Source: Lutraria lutraria | Taxonomy: Eukaryota; Mollusca; Bivalvia; Venerida; Mactridae | Reading direction: 5' to 3' | DNA length: 64,000 bases | Assembly (NCBI GenBank): GCA_964023205.1 | Contig: OZ026843.1 | Location: forward strand, 5,441,029-5,505,028 | Shown here: piece by piece, positions 27,701 through 42,300 of the stretch | Numbering within the stretch: position 1 is the stretch's first letter | How the letters are laid out: each line of letters starts with the position of its first letter | Made by a program: the position numbers and the translations under genes | The notes under the pieces: generated by a model | The model's input: only the letters and a program-made list of their open reading frames with translations | The model's database searches: none | What the model was told of the DNA's origin: nothing

Positions 27701-30700
27701 ATAATATTTATAATATTACTTTGTTTTACCATGCCAACTAATTTATAGAATACAGTGCTTAAAATATGACTAATAACTATAGAAGAGCTTAATAAAATGC
27801 AAGAGTATTACTACATCACTCAATCATAAGTAAGGTCTTGGGTAAATGCCAAACATTCCACGTAGAGACAGAAACAATACAGATCATGCCTAGAACTCTA
27901 AATAAATAAAACTAATACAAAAATAGTATCGAAACAAAAAATAAAATACAATCATACAGATATTTTCATGAACTGTCCTTGAAAATGATTTATTTTAGAC
28001 GGTTAAAATTTTCGCTGAAAGACAACTATCGTAAACAATAATGATTTAAACGTTTCTGGTAGAATTAGAATAAACACGTTTAAGTAGTCAACAAAGACCA
28101 GACTCAAGCAAGAATCTTAAATCACTTCATTTGATTGCATTCATACCCGGACACATCCCGGAAAGAATTCAATTAGATGTTACGCAAGCGTCAAGTTTTA
28201 CGCCAACAAGTTCAAATTCTCTTTGTTTACGTTAATGATACCAGAGTTTACTCAATATCGGACGGTTACCATTCGGACAGAATATTGTTTTAAGTTACAA
28301 CTCAGCAAATATTGTTTGACGCGGTGTCATATCCATATATAACAGAACGCGTCTTATTACATATTAGCATATTTCATATGACAATCGATATCTGTTAATG
28401 GAGTCCGTAGGAAAAATAAGGGCCATGGAACGGAGGAGACAAATGAAATCAATGGCGGCAATGAAAATTGATATCTTGTCAGTTTTCTTTCCTTCAACAA
28501 GTACAACGAGAGCATTACATTTCTCATAAAAAAATAAGTATAATTATCAAAAATCAATTTTAAATCTATATAAAAAATAAGTAGATAAATAAAGTCACGT
28601 AGTACGTTTGTATTGTATTTTACATATTATTTTAATGGCTATTGTAATCATTCTACGTAATGCTTACTAATCGAATTACACTGTAGTTTATCGATTTACT
28701 TTTTGATATGTTTGATAATGATAAAATTATGCGCTTTCATAATGTTGCCATTTTTTCATGTTTATTTGTTTTAATGTTATTTACCTTTTGTTTCATTTTA
28801 AATAAATACTTACCATGATAAACATAAACCAACCCGTTAAATGTATATCATTTTGTTTGCATGAATTAACATGAAGATATGGCGTATTTTCAATGTTAAG
28901 ATTTGACAATATACATAATGTATATGTGGAAGTAACCTTTAGCTATGCAGAGAAACCCAAAGAGTAAACTAAAACATACAATAGTAAAGAGGTGTTATTA
29001 TTTTCCGTATTTTGACATTATCATATATATGAATCTTGTCTGATCGTGGTTGATTAGAAATCGATACAAATCTATTACAAAAACCATAATGCCCCCAAAC
29101 TCACGTTGCTTATATTCAGATTTATTCTTTTGTTTAGTTTTCCGTAGTGTTTGTTCATTTGAGCCGGACAGGTGATATTGTCATAGGCATTAAATGAAAG
29201 TGATAAATTGACAATAAACGCGACAGTTGGATTGGTAACTATTGCCTGGAGCCATAGACTCACTGATGAAGTCATCAGATGTCGGTGGCGTTTTATGTGT
29301 TTGGCGTGTGTTTTGTGTCAACGAACTCATAGCCGTATTTCCCGAGAGCCTCAGGTAGAGATTGGCCACTAATGTAAATGGATATTGTTTCACCTTGATT
29401 GGTACCCCGCTGACTCTTAGACTTAGACGTGATATACAGCCGGAAATCGGGATCCAGTTTAACGATACCTGCGAAAACTGACTTTTTTATATTAAAACAA
29501 TCGTTTCCTACAGCGAATACTAAATCTATTATAGAATAATCACAAAATAAATTAACTGTCTAGTTCGGCTTGTTGTTTTGTTGTAATAAAAATATTAGTC
29601 ACTAGTCTCTTTTACAAAATGTTTTATTTCTAAATCGATTTATTTCATAATTTCTTCCTTGGTAAGTCCAACAAATTAATCACAAGAACAGTTCTTGCTT
29701 TTTGAATTTATTAAATGATTTCAAATAACTTCAGTTGTTTTAGATCAATTGTTTGAAACCAATAACATAACCAAATAACCTCGCTGATTGGTTTAATATT
29801 GCTGCCATTTTACAACGGTGAAATATATCGTTAAAGAGCACTCAAAGCCGTCCTATGTATTTGTTTTACATATTGCTTCCAGGTAATAAAGCTGTCAGAA
29901 TCATTATCCTTTTTATCATTTATAAAACCATATAATGATCGTCATGATATAACATATTTATGTATTAATATGACATGCTCATAAAGTGGTTTTACAGCTA
30001 ATTAAAATTTGATCCCTCGCGCAAATAATTCATAAAATGATCTTTATTTATTGCAGTAAACTGTAATGCTGACAATCAATTAAGTAATGCTAATTGGAAT
30101 TCCATAACACTATTCACATAAAAGTTTATCTGTCTCTGAAGTAATACGATCTTATATTTCATTCACACATTATTTGACTCCTTTACAAGTAAAATCTTAG
30201 ATTTATTTCTTCGGACTATGGTTTACTAAGTGTTGCGGATATATATCTGCCCTTCAGGGACATGAAACTGCACCGGTCACGTAAATGGTTGTATAATAAC
30301 GGTCACGGAGACTATGATAATTTGACTTTGATGTTGACTCGAAACGGTACATCAACCTAATGAATTACTGCTTTACACGTCCATATAACACCCGCGAGAT
30401 ACTGTTACACAATATACTCTGACCTTTTTTTGAAACTACTCCTTCAGGAAATGGCATTTTAAATACGCTCCATAATTTATCCGTTACCGTCGTCTTACGG
30501 CCAATTTAGCCATTGCGAGATAAAACATGTACATAACAGTAGACTCGGCAACTGACCTTATTGCCTTAGATTGGCGGATTCATACAAATAAATAACTGTT
30601 CAGCGGATCTGTTACAGAGCTCTATGAGGAACGCTATATTACTTTATTACGTACGCTAGGAGAATTAAACAAGTTTGTCAACAACCATTTATAAATATTA

Positions 30701-33308
30701 ATTTTGCTATCACTCGTATATGAGTGGAAAATTCTTTGTCGGTCGTTACAATTACACAAAATGATGATTGGAGAGAAATAATAGTATGGCGTCATGGAAA
30801 AACGGAGTTAATAAATATTCCCAGTGTCGGACATATACATAATGGTTATTATTCAAAATGTTATTTAAACTTAACACAGCCAAATAACTACATAAGCATG
30901 TCTGCTGACAAAGGCTAAACCTGATCAACTAAATATCAAAACTGCATAACATTGAAACAAAAATATTAAGATACCAAGAACATATACTGAACCATTGGTA
31001 ATGACAAAATGTATTTAAAGAAAATCAGGTACTGAAAAAACAACTAACATATGAATGCAATACTGATGAAACGTGAGGAATTACAGATTTTTGATGATGA
31101 TTTTTGCGGTCTAGTTATGTAGAAAACAATGTACTTTTTATTTAGAACGAATTTCCCACTATGTATTTTTTCGACGGCTATCTAACCAACTAGAATTGGA
31201 TGCGTTCTACACATGAATTGAAACGATCAGACTACATCCTCACATGTGTTTCAAATTCTTCGTTCGTGGAGTAATTCCAGATCATTCGTTACATAGCACA
31301 GTTCACCTTCAAATTTATTGAATTAAAACGCAAACTTGTTTATGTTAGGGCATTAAGTACATGATAATGACTGGTTGGTGTCAGGAAAATGGCTGGAATT
31401 ATAAATTCAGCATACCTGAGAATTGGTTAATGTTGGCTTGATGTTAAGATATTTGATAACGCATAAATGATTTTGGAATTGATTAATCAAGGTTTTTGTT
31501 ATTTTATTGCACTAAGCAAGATTGTAAAAATATGCACTGTTCCAAACAGCATTGCAAGAGGTAGGTACCCGCATATCTGTAGACGGACAATTAGTTTATC
31601 CACTTTGTCCAAGATAATGCTGCTAGATTAATTTATCAATTTATACATGAATGCAAAGCAGAACAAGCAAATTTACATCCAGTTGAAATGTCACAATAAA
31701 TTTAATCGTATTTCATAATCTTATTAAACAAACTGCACAGGAACACCAGTACGGGGTTATCATAGCCTACTATTGGTAGGACATTCTGCCTGATGAATTC
31801 ATATCCGTCAGTGTCTTATCTTATTAACAGACTCTTGAAAACCTACGGCAAATTTACTATTTTCGCAATAAAATGTAATGAACAGTACGTGTGAACATCC
31901 GTACCCATTTTCGCACTAAGTTTTTCCCTGGATTGTTTTTGTCTTCAATGGCTGTTAAAAGCTGTTTAAACGCCGTTGGATACCAGAAACGTTTCAATCG
32001 TGTTTATTGAGATGTATATGGTTTCATGACAGGGACACCATTGAATGGGTTCGCAATACAGTGAGTCAGTTTCCTAACAAAGAACGTTTATTTATTTATA
32101 TGATACCGTGTTAATATTGGATACGGTGAGCGGGGAATTAACACTGGACTGCGCAGCGGATTAAAAACAGATACAATGATATATTTTAATTCTAATATTA
32201 ATATTTGCAAGGTGTCGCCAGGGGTTGGATTTCAAAATATCTTGACAACAATTTTGGTGTATTTTTTGTCGTAAATAAATCATATACTTGCATGCCAAAT
32301 GGAAGATTTATACGTGTCAACAATGAAAATGAAGAATACTTGGTCGGGTGTCAGATATAGTTTATGGATTATCAAGTATGATATAGCAATGTTTGCTAAT
32401 CATATTCTCTGATGACGTTAAAAATACACAACACGATATTCCAAAAATGATTATCTTAAATTAAAATCTCCATTATTAGTATTTGCTAATCTCTCGTTGA
32501 TACGATACTGGAAAGTTGAAACATTTGATTAAATGAAACCATAGTCCGATCTATTAAAAGAAATTTAATAAAAGTGAATGTCTTACAAAAACGATCTGCA
32601 AAAATAATTCTGCAGAAACCGGTTAGGACTTCTTCCAAAAAACTATTTTTTCAACTCAATTGGCTCTCATTTAATAATAGGTGTAAGTACCACACTGCGA
32701 TTTTGTTATATAAATGTGTTAATAATCTGACTCCGGAGTATCTAAATGACATCATCACTTTTTCTAAAAATAACAACTATAATTTAAGATCTGTCACCCA
32801 TAATGATATCGTGAATACCAAAGTAAATACTGAATATAAGAAAAAAGCATTCTCATATCACAGCATGGAAGTTTGGAATAGTATACCAATTGAAATAAGA
32901 TTTGCATGTACATTATCTACTTTTAAACAACAATACAAGAACTACTTATTTACTCAACAAATATAATCATGTATGTGTCTGTCAATTTTAATAATGTGTT
33001 TTTTTTTTGTTGTTGTTGTTGTTTTATATATAGAATTTGTGATTGTGAGAAAATGTTTGTGTTTTGTGTATGTATGAGTGTGTATGTATATATAATTGTC
33101 TAAATTGTAATTAACTTTATTCAATAACTTTATTCAATAATTCAATAATAATACATCAGTTGTATTTGTTATATTAGATGTGTACAAATTGTTCAGTTTT
33201 TAATGATTGCTATTATTTTTCAAGATGGCCACATTGTAAAAAAGTATTGTTTCATTTTCATTATTGTTAATGTTTCATTGTCTTTATGTGTAACCTTCTG
33301 TAAATAAA

Positions 33309-33340
<32 letters not shown>

Positions 33341-36300
33341 CTTATACGACCTTATACGAGCGTATTTAGGGTCCATCGTGCTCAATAAAACGCTATACGG
33401 CGAATGCGTGCTGCAATAAATATCAGACATACACTGAGCTATGATGGCAATGTTATTTTTCAATTTTGAATAATAAATACAAACAGATACAGGTACGTGT
33501 GTAATGTTGCTGTTCTATATAATACGTATATGACATTCGCTACAAAGGTACACATAAATAACAAGGCGGTACATTCCAACAAGTCATAAAATATATTTAG
33601 TTCCATGGCATTTAAACAGGCTCTAGTTTATGTTGTTAATTTATAACACATCAACTATATTTTGCTATACATTACAGAATACGTTTAATGTTTATGATAA
33701 TCATTATTTACACGATGAATGACAGAATGTCTGGTGTTATATCGGACACAAAGCCCACAGCCCCGAACCTCTTAAAACATTTTGTTTGTTATTGAATTTC
33801 ATTTCAATTAAAAATTATTATCACAGGAGTGTTCATTGCATACATGAAACTACCTGAGCTGTTCTTTGTAATTAATTATAATGTACACAATGCACACACA
33901 TTGTGAGATATGTAATCATAGAAGAGTATAAACATCTTATCTATGTAGGCCTTACATATAATACATCTCAGAAACAATTTCCTATCCGATATTAAAGACA
34001 AAATGCATCAGCTACCATAGAGTATTGTCTTAATTTTGAAGCGAAAAGTTTACCTATTTTTATTGTAATATAAGTCAGAATTACGAGTTACTCGTAAAGA
34101 TGCACTTAAGTAAAACACATTACGTGTTATGTGTCATACTGCACTACAACCATTAAGGTTGTCATGTACGTGAATTATATAACTATTACATGTGTTAACA
34201 AATTATAATGTTTCAGAATTCAGTCTTATATGTAATATTGGTGCGGTATCAATGACAATTATGGTCAGATTGGTGAGTAAATGTAACGTCAACAAGTCAT
34301 CTATAGGAAGTTTTCATGTACGATAAATGTCACTTAACAGAACGACATGTCGATAGTTTAGTGACACTAGAAAATAAACAGTCAAATCGGATTTAGTGGG
34401 ACATAATGTTATTAAGAAAGTTCCTAATGAAGGGCAAACAATAACTATACGCTTGTCGTATAATATTATCTGCTTAAAACTTAAAACTTTGTATCAGTAA
34501 TTTACTGATATTGGGACACAAATTTCGGCGACTGGAAATACATGGAAAATTATGTTTTGAATATAAATAGGAGCGTAAGGTGTTTTGTTAACGTGTCCTT
34601 GGTCTAAAGAACGAAGATCAGACGTATAAAGTATTTCGTTCTATAAATGATATTCGTCCCCAATATTCTTGATTACAAAATGTCTTTTTACTAATTAAAA
34701 CACGCCTTGTTTTGACAGCTGACCATACAGAGGTTAATGGCGTTTTCCAGTCATATGCATTAAATCACAGAGCTTTCTAATTAACTAATAATATTTTACC
34801 ATATTGTGATTGTAAATATAAATGCATCCTTGGTTATAACACTGCAAACAAGAAATGTTAGTTGAAGTGTATTACTCTAGCCCAGTGATCTTTTACTAAC
34901 CTTTTTCAGAACCTAACAGATTCGTATAAAATGAATTTTACGAGGTTATTGAATTAGCAGTTTCCAAAAATAAACATATTGATTGTTTCGGTGAACCGTT
35001 GCCATGTTATGTAAAACTATGTGTTGCTTATTTGCAAAGTGTTTATTCCTATCTGTTCTGTAGTTTGATTCCATTATTCTACACTGATGGATTCTTGTTT
35101 GTAGTTTGATTCCATTGTTCTATACTGATTGATTCTTGTTATGATATATCACTAATTTCATGTTAAATTACAAACAAACATTCATTAATAAGAAATAAAG
35201 ATTGATTACTCAGGTAATCCGAGGATTACATGACATTTCCCCTTCAGAATCAAGAATACATCCACTGTTTCAGCCGAAAGAATCCAAAGAATTTATAAGG
35301 TTCTGCAAGGCATACAATGATTCGTGCTAAATTGATGTAACGACCAGTATTAATAGCAAACATTATGTTTTTTCCACTAGCCTACGCTTCTACATCTTGG
35401 CGCCAGTAATCTTCGGAAATGTGTTTGGGTAGAGTTAAAACCCTGATAGTTCTTTCATCAGTCGTTTTCAGTAACTCATGATAATGCTCCGTAAGATGAG
35501 ATAACTACATATTTTGTAACATATTTGAAGCAGAAAGTCTGAAGAATGTCATTAGATAATGATTATGGAATAGTCATACGTTGACAGATATGTAAGGGAA
35601 GACGTGTAAAATACATTTCAAGAAGCCTTCTTCAGTGTGCTCTGGCGGCAGTAGTCGTTTTGTTGTGGCGCAGTTTTCGACAAACCGTTTCAAAACACAG
35701 CAATTCTACCGTATTACATATTGTAATTGATGGGTAATTACATTTTTGGAAATCAGAGCGATCACTTACTTTGTATTTTAGATAATGAAGGCAATTGTTG
35801 GGTTAGTTGCGTTGTATTTTTAGGGCAGCGGCAGACGTATTGGCGCGCAAGGAGACAGATAATTCTAGCCGTATCGTATAGTTCTGTCGTCTGTAGTCGA
35901 AGCTGATATTTAGATTATTATCCAGGATCAATATGAACTAATATGATTCATTACATTGTGTAATGGGTAGCATAATTGATGACACATTGTTTTAAAGCAT
36001 GTTTTGAATAAATCTATTTCATATTATGTTGAGTAAAAACAGCGCAGCAAATTGTCCACATTTGAGTTAGTAGTAATGCTAGGACGAATGCAATAAAAAT
36101 ACAATAATTATCATTATATGAAATAAAATTGCCAGTAAAAGCAATGGCATTGTAAACATCAGATGATTCTTAAATTGAACGACTGAGGTCTGATACTGTT
36201 TCACAGAACGAAAGTTCGAGTTTAACTCCGTTTGTTATTTGTAAGGAGTTCTGTATTCTCGACCAGTTCCATATTTATTTATGTTCACCATCTAAAAAAC

Positions 36301-39300
36301 CTAGGCAAAAATCTCAAACATTAATTTTGTATTCATAGTGTTCTCTTCGTTATAATGTATTGCAGTTTTGTGCGACGCAAACATTTATCAACCACAATAG
36401 TTCCATAGCATAACTCACCTACTATTAAAACAAATGTCATTGTTTCTATTTTACTTATGGTTTGTTTTTTCATTTCTATTCTGATTATGTATTATGTTTT
36501 GCTCTGTAAATGGCCAAATGTATAGAGTATAGTCGTATGCCAATTAGCTTGAATAAATGTTAATTTCATCTAATATATTTTGATGATGATAATAATAATA
36601 GTAAATATTCGCGCGTGCTTAAATCAATCATAACACCGAATTTGAATAATATTTTCAGCCTTTTAAAGTTTAAAAGATTTGACAGAACCGGTTCCCTTCC
36701 TCAGAACGACCCTTGTACAATGTCAGTTATTTCCAGTTATTTAATAATTGACTAAAGAATATAAATACATTATTTACGTATTCAATAGACGCGTGATTTT
36801 ATAACCAAGGTATGACTACGCAGAAATAAGGAAAAGAAAATATCATTTAGAGATACAAATATCTCATGGTATCATGAGCAACTTGAACTTGATAGTAAAT
36901 AGATATCATTATATCACCATAACCCTTCAGAAAAGTGATCAATGCTACTACGTTTTGATTAAGATCCGCGTGGGAGGATTCTGACGGATTTGGGTAAATA
37001 AAATCCCATGATGAGTGGAGATATGCATTGATTGATTTGGGTAAATAAACGGAGGTTGGTCGGAGGATATTCATAAGTTTATTCAAGCCGTCATGATTTA
37101 TATTAAAAGTATATAGGAATAAATGTTCTTTCGGTGCAGCGTGTGAAATATATTTTTGTATCTACGTTAATTAGAATATTAATACGAGTAAGTTAATGTG
37201 TGTTTCAGTTCGCGTCACGTAATTTATCTAATGAATATCAAAGCAGTTCCTAATTGTGTCCTGTTTAGTCCTAATTCTAGCTGTTTTTTCTCTTTTCTCT
37301 TTTGGGATAGCCATGATTTTTTACAAGTCGTATTATATAAATCGTACCTATAATCATGACTAGGTTACGTAATGTAATCCCTGTCCATTGCGATGTGCAT
37401 GGTTGTAATTCGCCCTTTCACTTGTTAAATTCCACATGCAAAGGTGCATCAATAGATTTAATTGCCAATATACATCTTAAAAAATAATATCTCTTAAGTA
37501 CATACTTCTTATTGAAAATATTATTATTACATTTATATAAATCATCCAGGTTGTACAACTCAATCAGCATTATGCTGTATTATTGCAAATAATATTTCAT
37601 TAAAAATTCAAAAGAGAAAAAAAAAACTTCAATTTTTTATGAAAAAAAGACATTTTTTCTAATTACTAATGACAGTTAGGTGAATGTTGTATGTTATATG
37701 TATGCATCGTTTGTGATATCGACTTTCAAAAAGATAGTTTAAACTGTTAAAACTGTCGGACTTGATAGTTACAAACGTTTAATGAAGACAGATAGATTCT
37801 TTTTTCAAACGTGAGCTGATTTTGTATTTTTACAATTAATGTCTGAGTAAGCTGTGTTTTTCTTTTACAGACTCGAACGTCTACTTCGTAAGATAAGGGT
37901 CGATAAAAATACGTCAAGATGTTGTTAAGAAATGAAATTTTAAGCATTGGATGGTAAAAGAGCCGTGAACGGAGAAGTATGTCTGAACTATTTACAAACA
38001 CAACAGCAGATATTACAGCAGGCGATGAAGTTACTCTTGAACTATGTTTTATATACATCTTATAAGTATTTTCTTTTAAATAAATAATTACCTACCAAGG
38101 ACATGATCATAAATACAAAAGAATCACTATAACCTTGCAAATTGTGCTATGTATTTCAATTGCAATCATTGCATAATTGCACGTTTGTTGATTTTTTCCA
38201 TAGTTTGAATTTTAATAAAATCCGCACCAAGCACTCATGCCATTGATTTTATATGCATATTATCAAGGACTTCTATACATACGTATGTTTGTAAGTCCTT
38301 GATAATATCAACACTGAAAATATTTACATATTTAGTTTATAGAAAAGGGATATTAAAAACGCATCGATATAAGATGTAGCTTAGGTAATGGTTTCCTATT
38401 TCAAAAGTTCACGTGGATATAAATATATAGACATAGTCGTATGAATACACATCGCTCTTTTAATATGTTACAAATCGGTTCATCAACCATCAATTCATAT
38501 ACATGTAGTTTAAACCAGTTCCTCAATCCTCATCGATCACATAACGCATTGCCGATACGAGCGATGAATATAATGTTACCATCTCCATTCATTAAAATCT
38601 TAAAATATAATAGATATGTACTCTCACATAGTGTGTTCATACATCTATAGTGTTGTTGTTGTAGTTGTTGGATTTTTAATAGAAATGATATGTCGAAATA
38701 CTTAATGTCATTAATATTTGTAGTTCAATTAAAACGTAATAGTGATAAGTGGATTTTAATGTAATTAATCAATCATGAATAATGGCTTAAAACTAATGAG
38801 AAATTTCGGATTTTGCTTCTAATTAATGTAAATTTGTATGTATGTAGTTATGTTGGTATGTATGTGTGTGTATGTATGTAGGCTTAATTGGTTAAATTAT
38901 AAACCTGATGATGGCCAACATGGTCGAAACGTTTTTAAAATAAACGCAATTTCTGAATGAAGTCAAGACATTTTTTTATCAAAAGTGATATTAACTTTTA
39001 CTGACATGTTTAGCCTTTGTAAGCATGCTTTGATAATGATGGAAAATGTCAAATAAGCTGTTTAATTAAATCAGTCATAATATTCATCAATTCATACATT
39101 CTTTAACTCTACATTCAAAATAAATCTGAACTATGAATAGAACATGTGTAAATATGTTATCAGAAGCCGGAGAGATTTTCAATGTACCTATTTCTACTAT
39201 GAGGTCAATTATTACCACATATTTGTTATGCTAATACTTGTAAATTGGTGTTTGACTATTCAACCATCAGCTTTGATACACTGTGAATTTTTAAATTCGA

Positions 39301-42300
39301 AAAAAATGTCAAACCGGGAATTTTGGAATTTCCAACTTTAAGATGCGAAATAAGGAATTTAATAAGTTTCAACACCCATCCATGAACGGAAGTATATTAA
39401 TAATCAAGATATTCAATAATTTAAGCAAAATGCTTCAAGTCTTTAATATTATGTACGCACAGATTTCTATCGATTTATTCATAATTGCATAACATATGTA
39501 TTTTTGAATAAACAGTTTGTAGGTTAATTACTATTGTGTTCAGTGCAACATGTGGTGGGATTGTACAATATGAAAATTAATGATAATGACTTTACGTATG
39601 TGACATCTTTCTCAAAAATGAGTTAAAATATAACGTATGTCTATTGAATAACTATTTATGCATAGACTTTAGTTCGTTTAAAATGCATACCGGTTTAGAT
39701 GCATATATGGCGACATATGTGCGAGCGTGTTCACGAAGTCGATGTGCATTAACGTGTTATGGATACTAGTATAAATATATGTATATGTATGTGACTAGTT
39801 TTTTAATACATATATTGTACATGATTTAGCTCCGTTTTACCTCTACTTTCTCTCGTGGAGTGAAGGAGAGAGAAAAAATACGTTTATTAGACGATGATAA
39901 TCAGTCTAAAAACATACTAATGACGTTTTAACGACGCAATATAATAAATGGAGGGTTTTCCACGTGGAAGAAGCATGTAGATTTTCACTGATAATTGTTG
40001 TGAAGTAATAAAGTTTTCATTCCTTCTTTTTTGTCAAATTACCATCGAAACCGAATATCAAACTATGGTATCTTAGAAAGGCTTTGAATATATTTGATAT
40101 ATGTATTTTGAAGGAAACAAGTTCCTTTGAAACCGGCCTTTGAATCAGGGACAAGAGTAAACACCGGTAATTACCCATTTTGAAAAATGTATGTTTTGGT
40201 GAATAACACTGTCTTTAATTTAAAGCTTCAATTCATCAGAATTGTTACAGTTTTTACAAGTAAAACTAAATTAGGTGTCTATTGAATATATTTTGTTTTA
40301 TTGTGTGCTGTTTTTTTTACATAATTATCCAAAATTGCTCGAGTATTGCCACAATATGGAATTGTTTGGTGATGAATTACAATAAATCACAAATAAAAGA
40401 TACACATTACAAATGATACAGATAGAAAATAGTCTTTAAATAATAATATTGATAATCAAGATTATTCAACACCACAGAAGAACAAGTAATATTCATGTAT
40501 ATAATTTATAACGCAATAATTGTCAAAACTATGTTTTATCACAGAAAAAAATCATTTTTGTTGTTAAACAATGAATACAAAACGCTTATTGTTTATTCTA
40601 TTGACCAGACGTTGCATTATAAACATGAATTAATATTTTCTGAATTTATGCATAGAAATGTGTCTAAGCAAGCGGAGAGCTTTACTGTACAATAATATCA
40701 TTGTTTTTAAAACAAATGTCGGTTGTAATTGTGAAATACGAAGGTTTTGACATTAATTTGTGAGTTTTCACCGCAATTTGACGTAAGTGATCGCCGCACC
40801 AATTTGACTTATTAACCGAGATTTGTATATGCAGTGTACATATCATATTGAATTCATGAACGATTGATCTTAATCCATATACAAGAATCTAAACATTATA
40901 ATAATTATTACGTCAAAATGAACTCCAAAAGTGTGAATTAATTTATACCATACAGTGTATATTTCCACTTCAATATGTGTTAGTTATTGCATTTCTGAAC
41001 TTATATTAGGTTTAAAATGAGTGTACTTTATTTTTTACAAACTATTATTAAGTTATTATCATTTTATTGGTTTATGAAAAGTATTCAGCTATATAATTAT
41101 ACATGTATTACACTTCAACAGAAAAGCAACAGAAACCATGTACATAGATTTTGAAACACCATGCTATAAAAATGTGGTTCTTATTTTCAATATTTGTTGT
41201 GGTTTTGTTCAAAATTCAACTAAACATGCAATAGTACTGCTTGAACTAAATGAAAAGCCGGTGTTTCATTTACAAGACGTCGGAAAAGTATCTACATGAA
41301 ATACATTGTTTTGAAATTTACAATAACATTCATTCACAACACGCACCACACTTGAAATGTGAAGACTAAATCAGGATGTGTTTTAAGTTAGTGTCAGGAA
41401 CTTTCAGTCCTTTAACTACGACTGTTTCCTTGATAGAAGCAAATCGAATTTCTACATACATTCAGCTCAAAGTCTGTATTTTACTCAGGAATATAAAAGT
41501 TTATTTACAAATGCTACATTCATGCGATCCGCCGCGGTATTTTTTTGCGAGTACCACCAGTGTAATCAGGAACTATACGCACTTAACGTCGAAACACGGC
41601 CGAAAAAACTCAACAGTATGGGTTTAAGTAACTCTACAACATTTAAACTAATGATACATACTCGACTCTGTGGCCGTTAGTGTGTATGCTTAGTCGTTAA
41701 GTCTTGGCTAATGTGTTTTTACCTCTTTAAAAGTTCATTTAGTTGCCGGCGTAATGTTGATTTCGACTTGCGATATCGTTAATGATAGGCCGTAAATTTG
41801 TATAATTAACTTACTTTATCACCTAAAATCGAAGCTCTTCTTAAACAATGCAAAATACACTCTGCTTAAAATACATATCTTAATTACGATATAATACGTT
41901 TTAAAATGATATACATACATTTCTCACCTGAGTTAGTATTATTTCCATTACCGCTCTGTGACTTTCTCATCCATGGATAAATAACGGGCTGACCCCCTTG
42001 TTCCTTGGAGCACGTCGATTCCGGAGAGCCATCACTACCCGGTGACGGTACCGACTGTGGGCTGGCTGAAGCGTCCGGAGATTCGGGCTCAGTGCTCGAA
42101 CTTTGCGGCGTAAATCCATTCACTCGATTACTACCACTATTTGCACTGTTTGTATTTATAACTGTCGAACTGCTAACAGAGTTAATGGAATTCGGTGATT
42201 GAACATGCGCTTGCGGAGGTGAGTGTTGCTGCACTTGTTGTTGCTGCGACGACTGATGATGCTGATGATGATTATGGTGGTTAAGTCTCTTAGTTACACT

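Larger units (their letters stand above)
32529..33340 (+). mobile_element. 5'-truncated non-LTR retrotransposon (LINE) with TTA-repeat tail
   Basis: The 3' end of a LINE: the C-terminal end of a reverse-transcriptase ORF (32529-32966), a 3' UTR of about 340 nt, an AATAAAG signal at 33303 and a terminal (TTA)n run at 33310-33340. Heavy 5' truncation is usual for target-primed reverse transcription. It lies inside Hox4 intron 1 on the opposite strand. The clade (CR1/L2/RTE/Jockey-like) cannot be settled from the tail. The left border and any target-site duplication are unclear. Confidence 0.75.
25859..41927 (-). other. Hox4: Hox4 intron 1 (about 16.1 kb, phase 1)
   Basis: GT-AG intron between the hexapeptide exon and the homeobox. 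It separates YPWM from the homeodomain, the classic position for Hox introns, but it is long. Inside it are an antisense non-LTR retroelement fragment, a hairpin, a hammerhead-like repeat tail, a 41-bp duplication and several microsatellites. No other exon could be recognised. Regulatory elements are likely in such an intron but none can be identified from sequence alone. Confidence 0.9.

Noticed and set aside
32404..32463. IFSDDV-like peptide upstream of the LINE fragment, resembling the FADD motif of reverse transcriptase
   Set aside because: It is only about 50 codons before the C-terminal block, much closer than in real elements, and is soon followed by a stop. A chance match or an internally deleted copy; not strong enough to extend the element.
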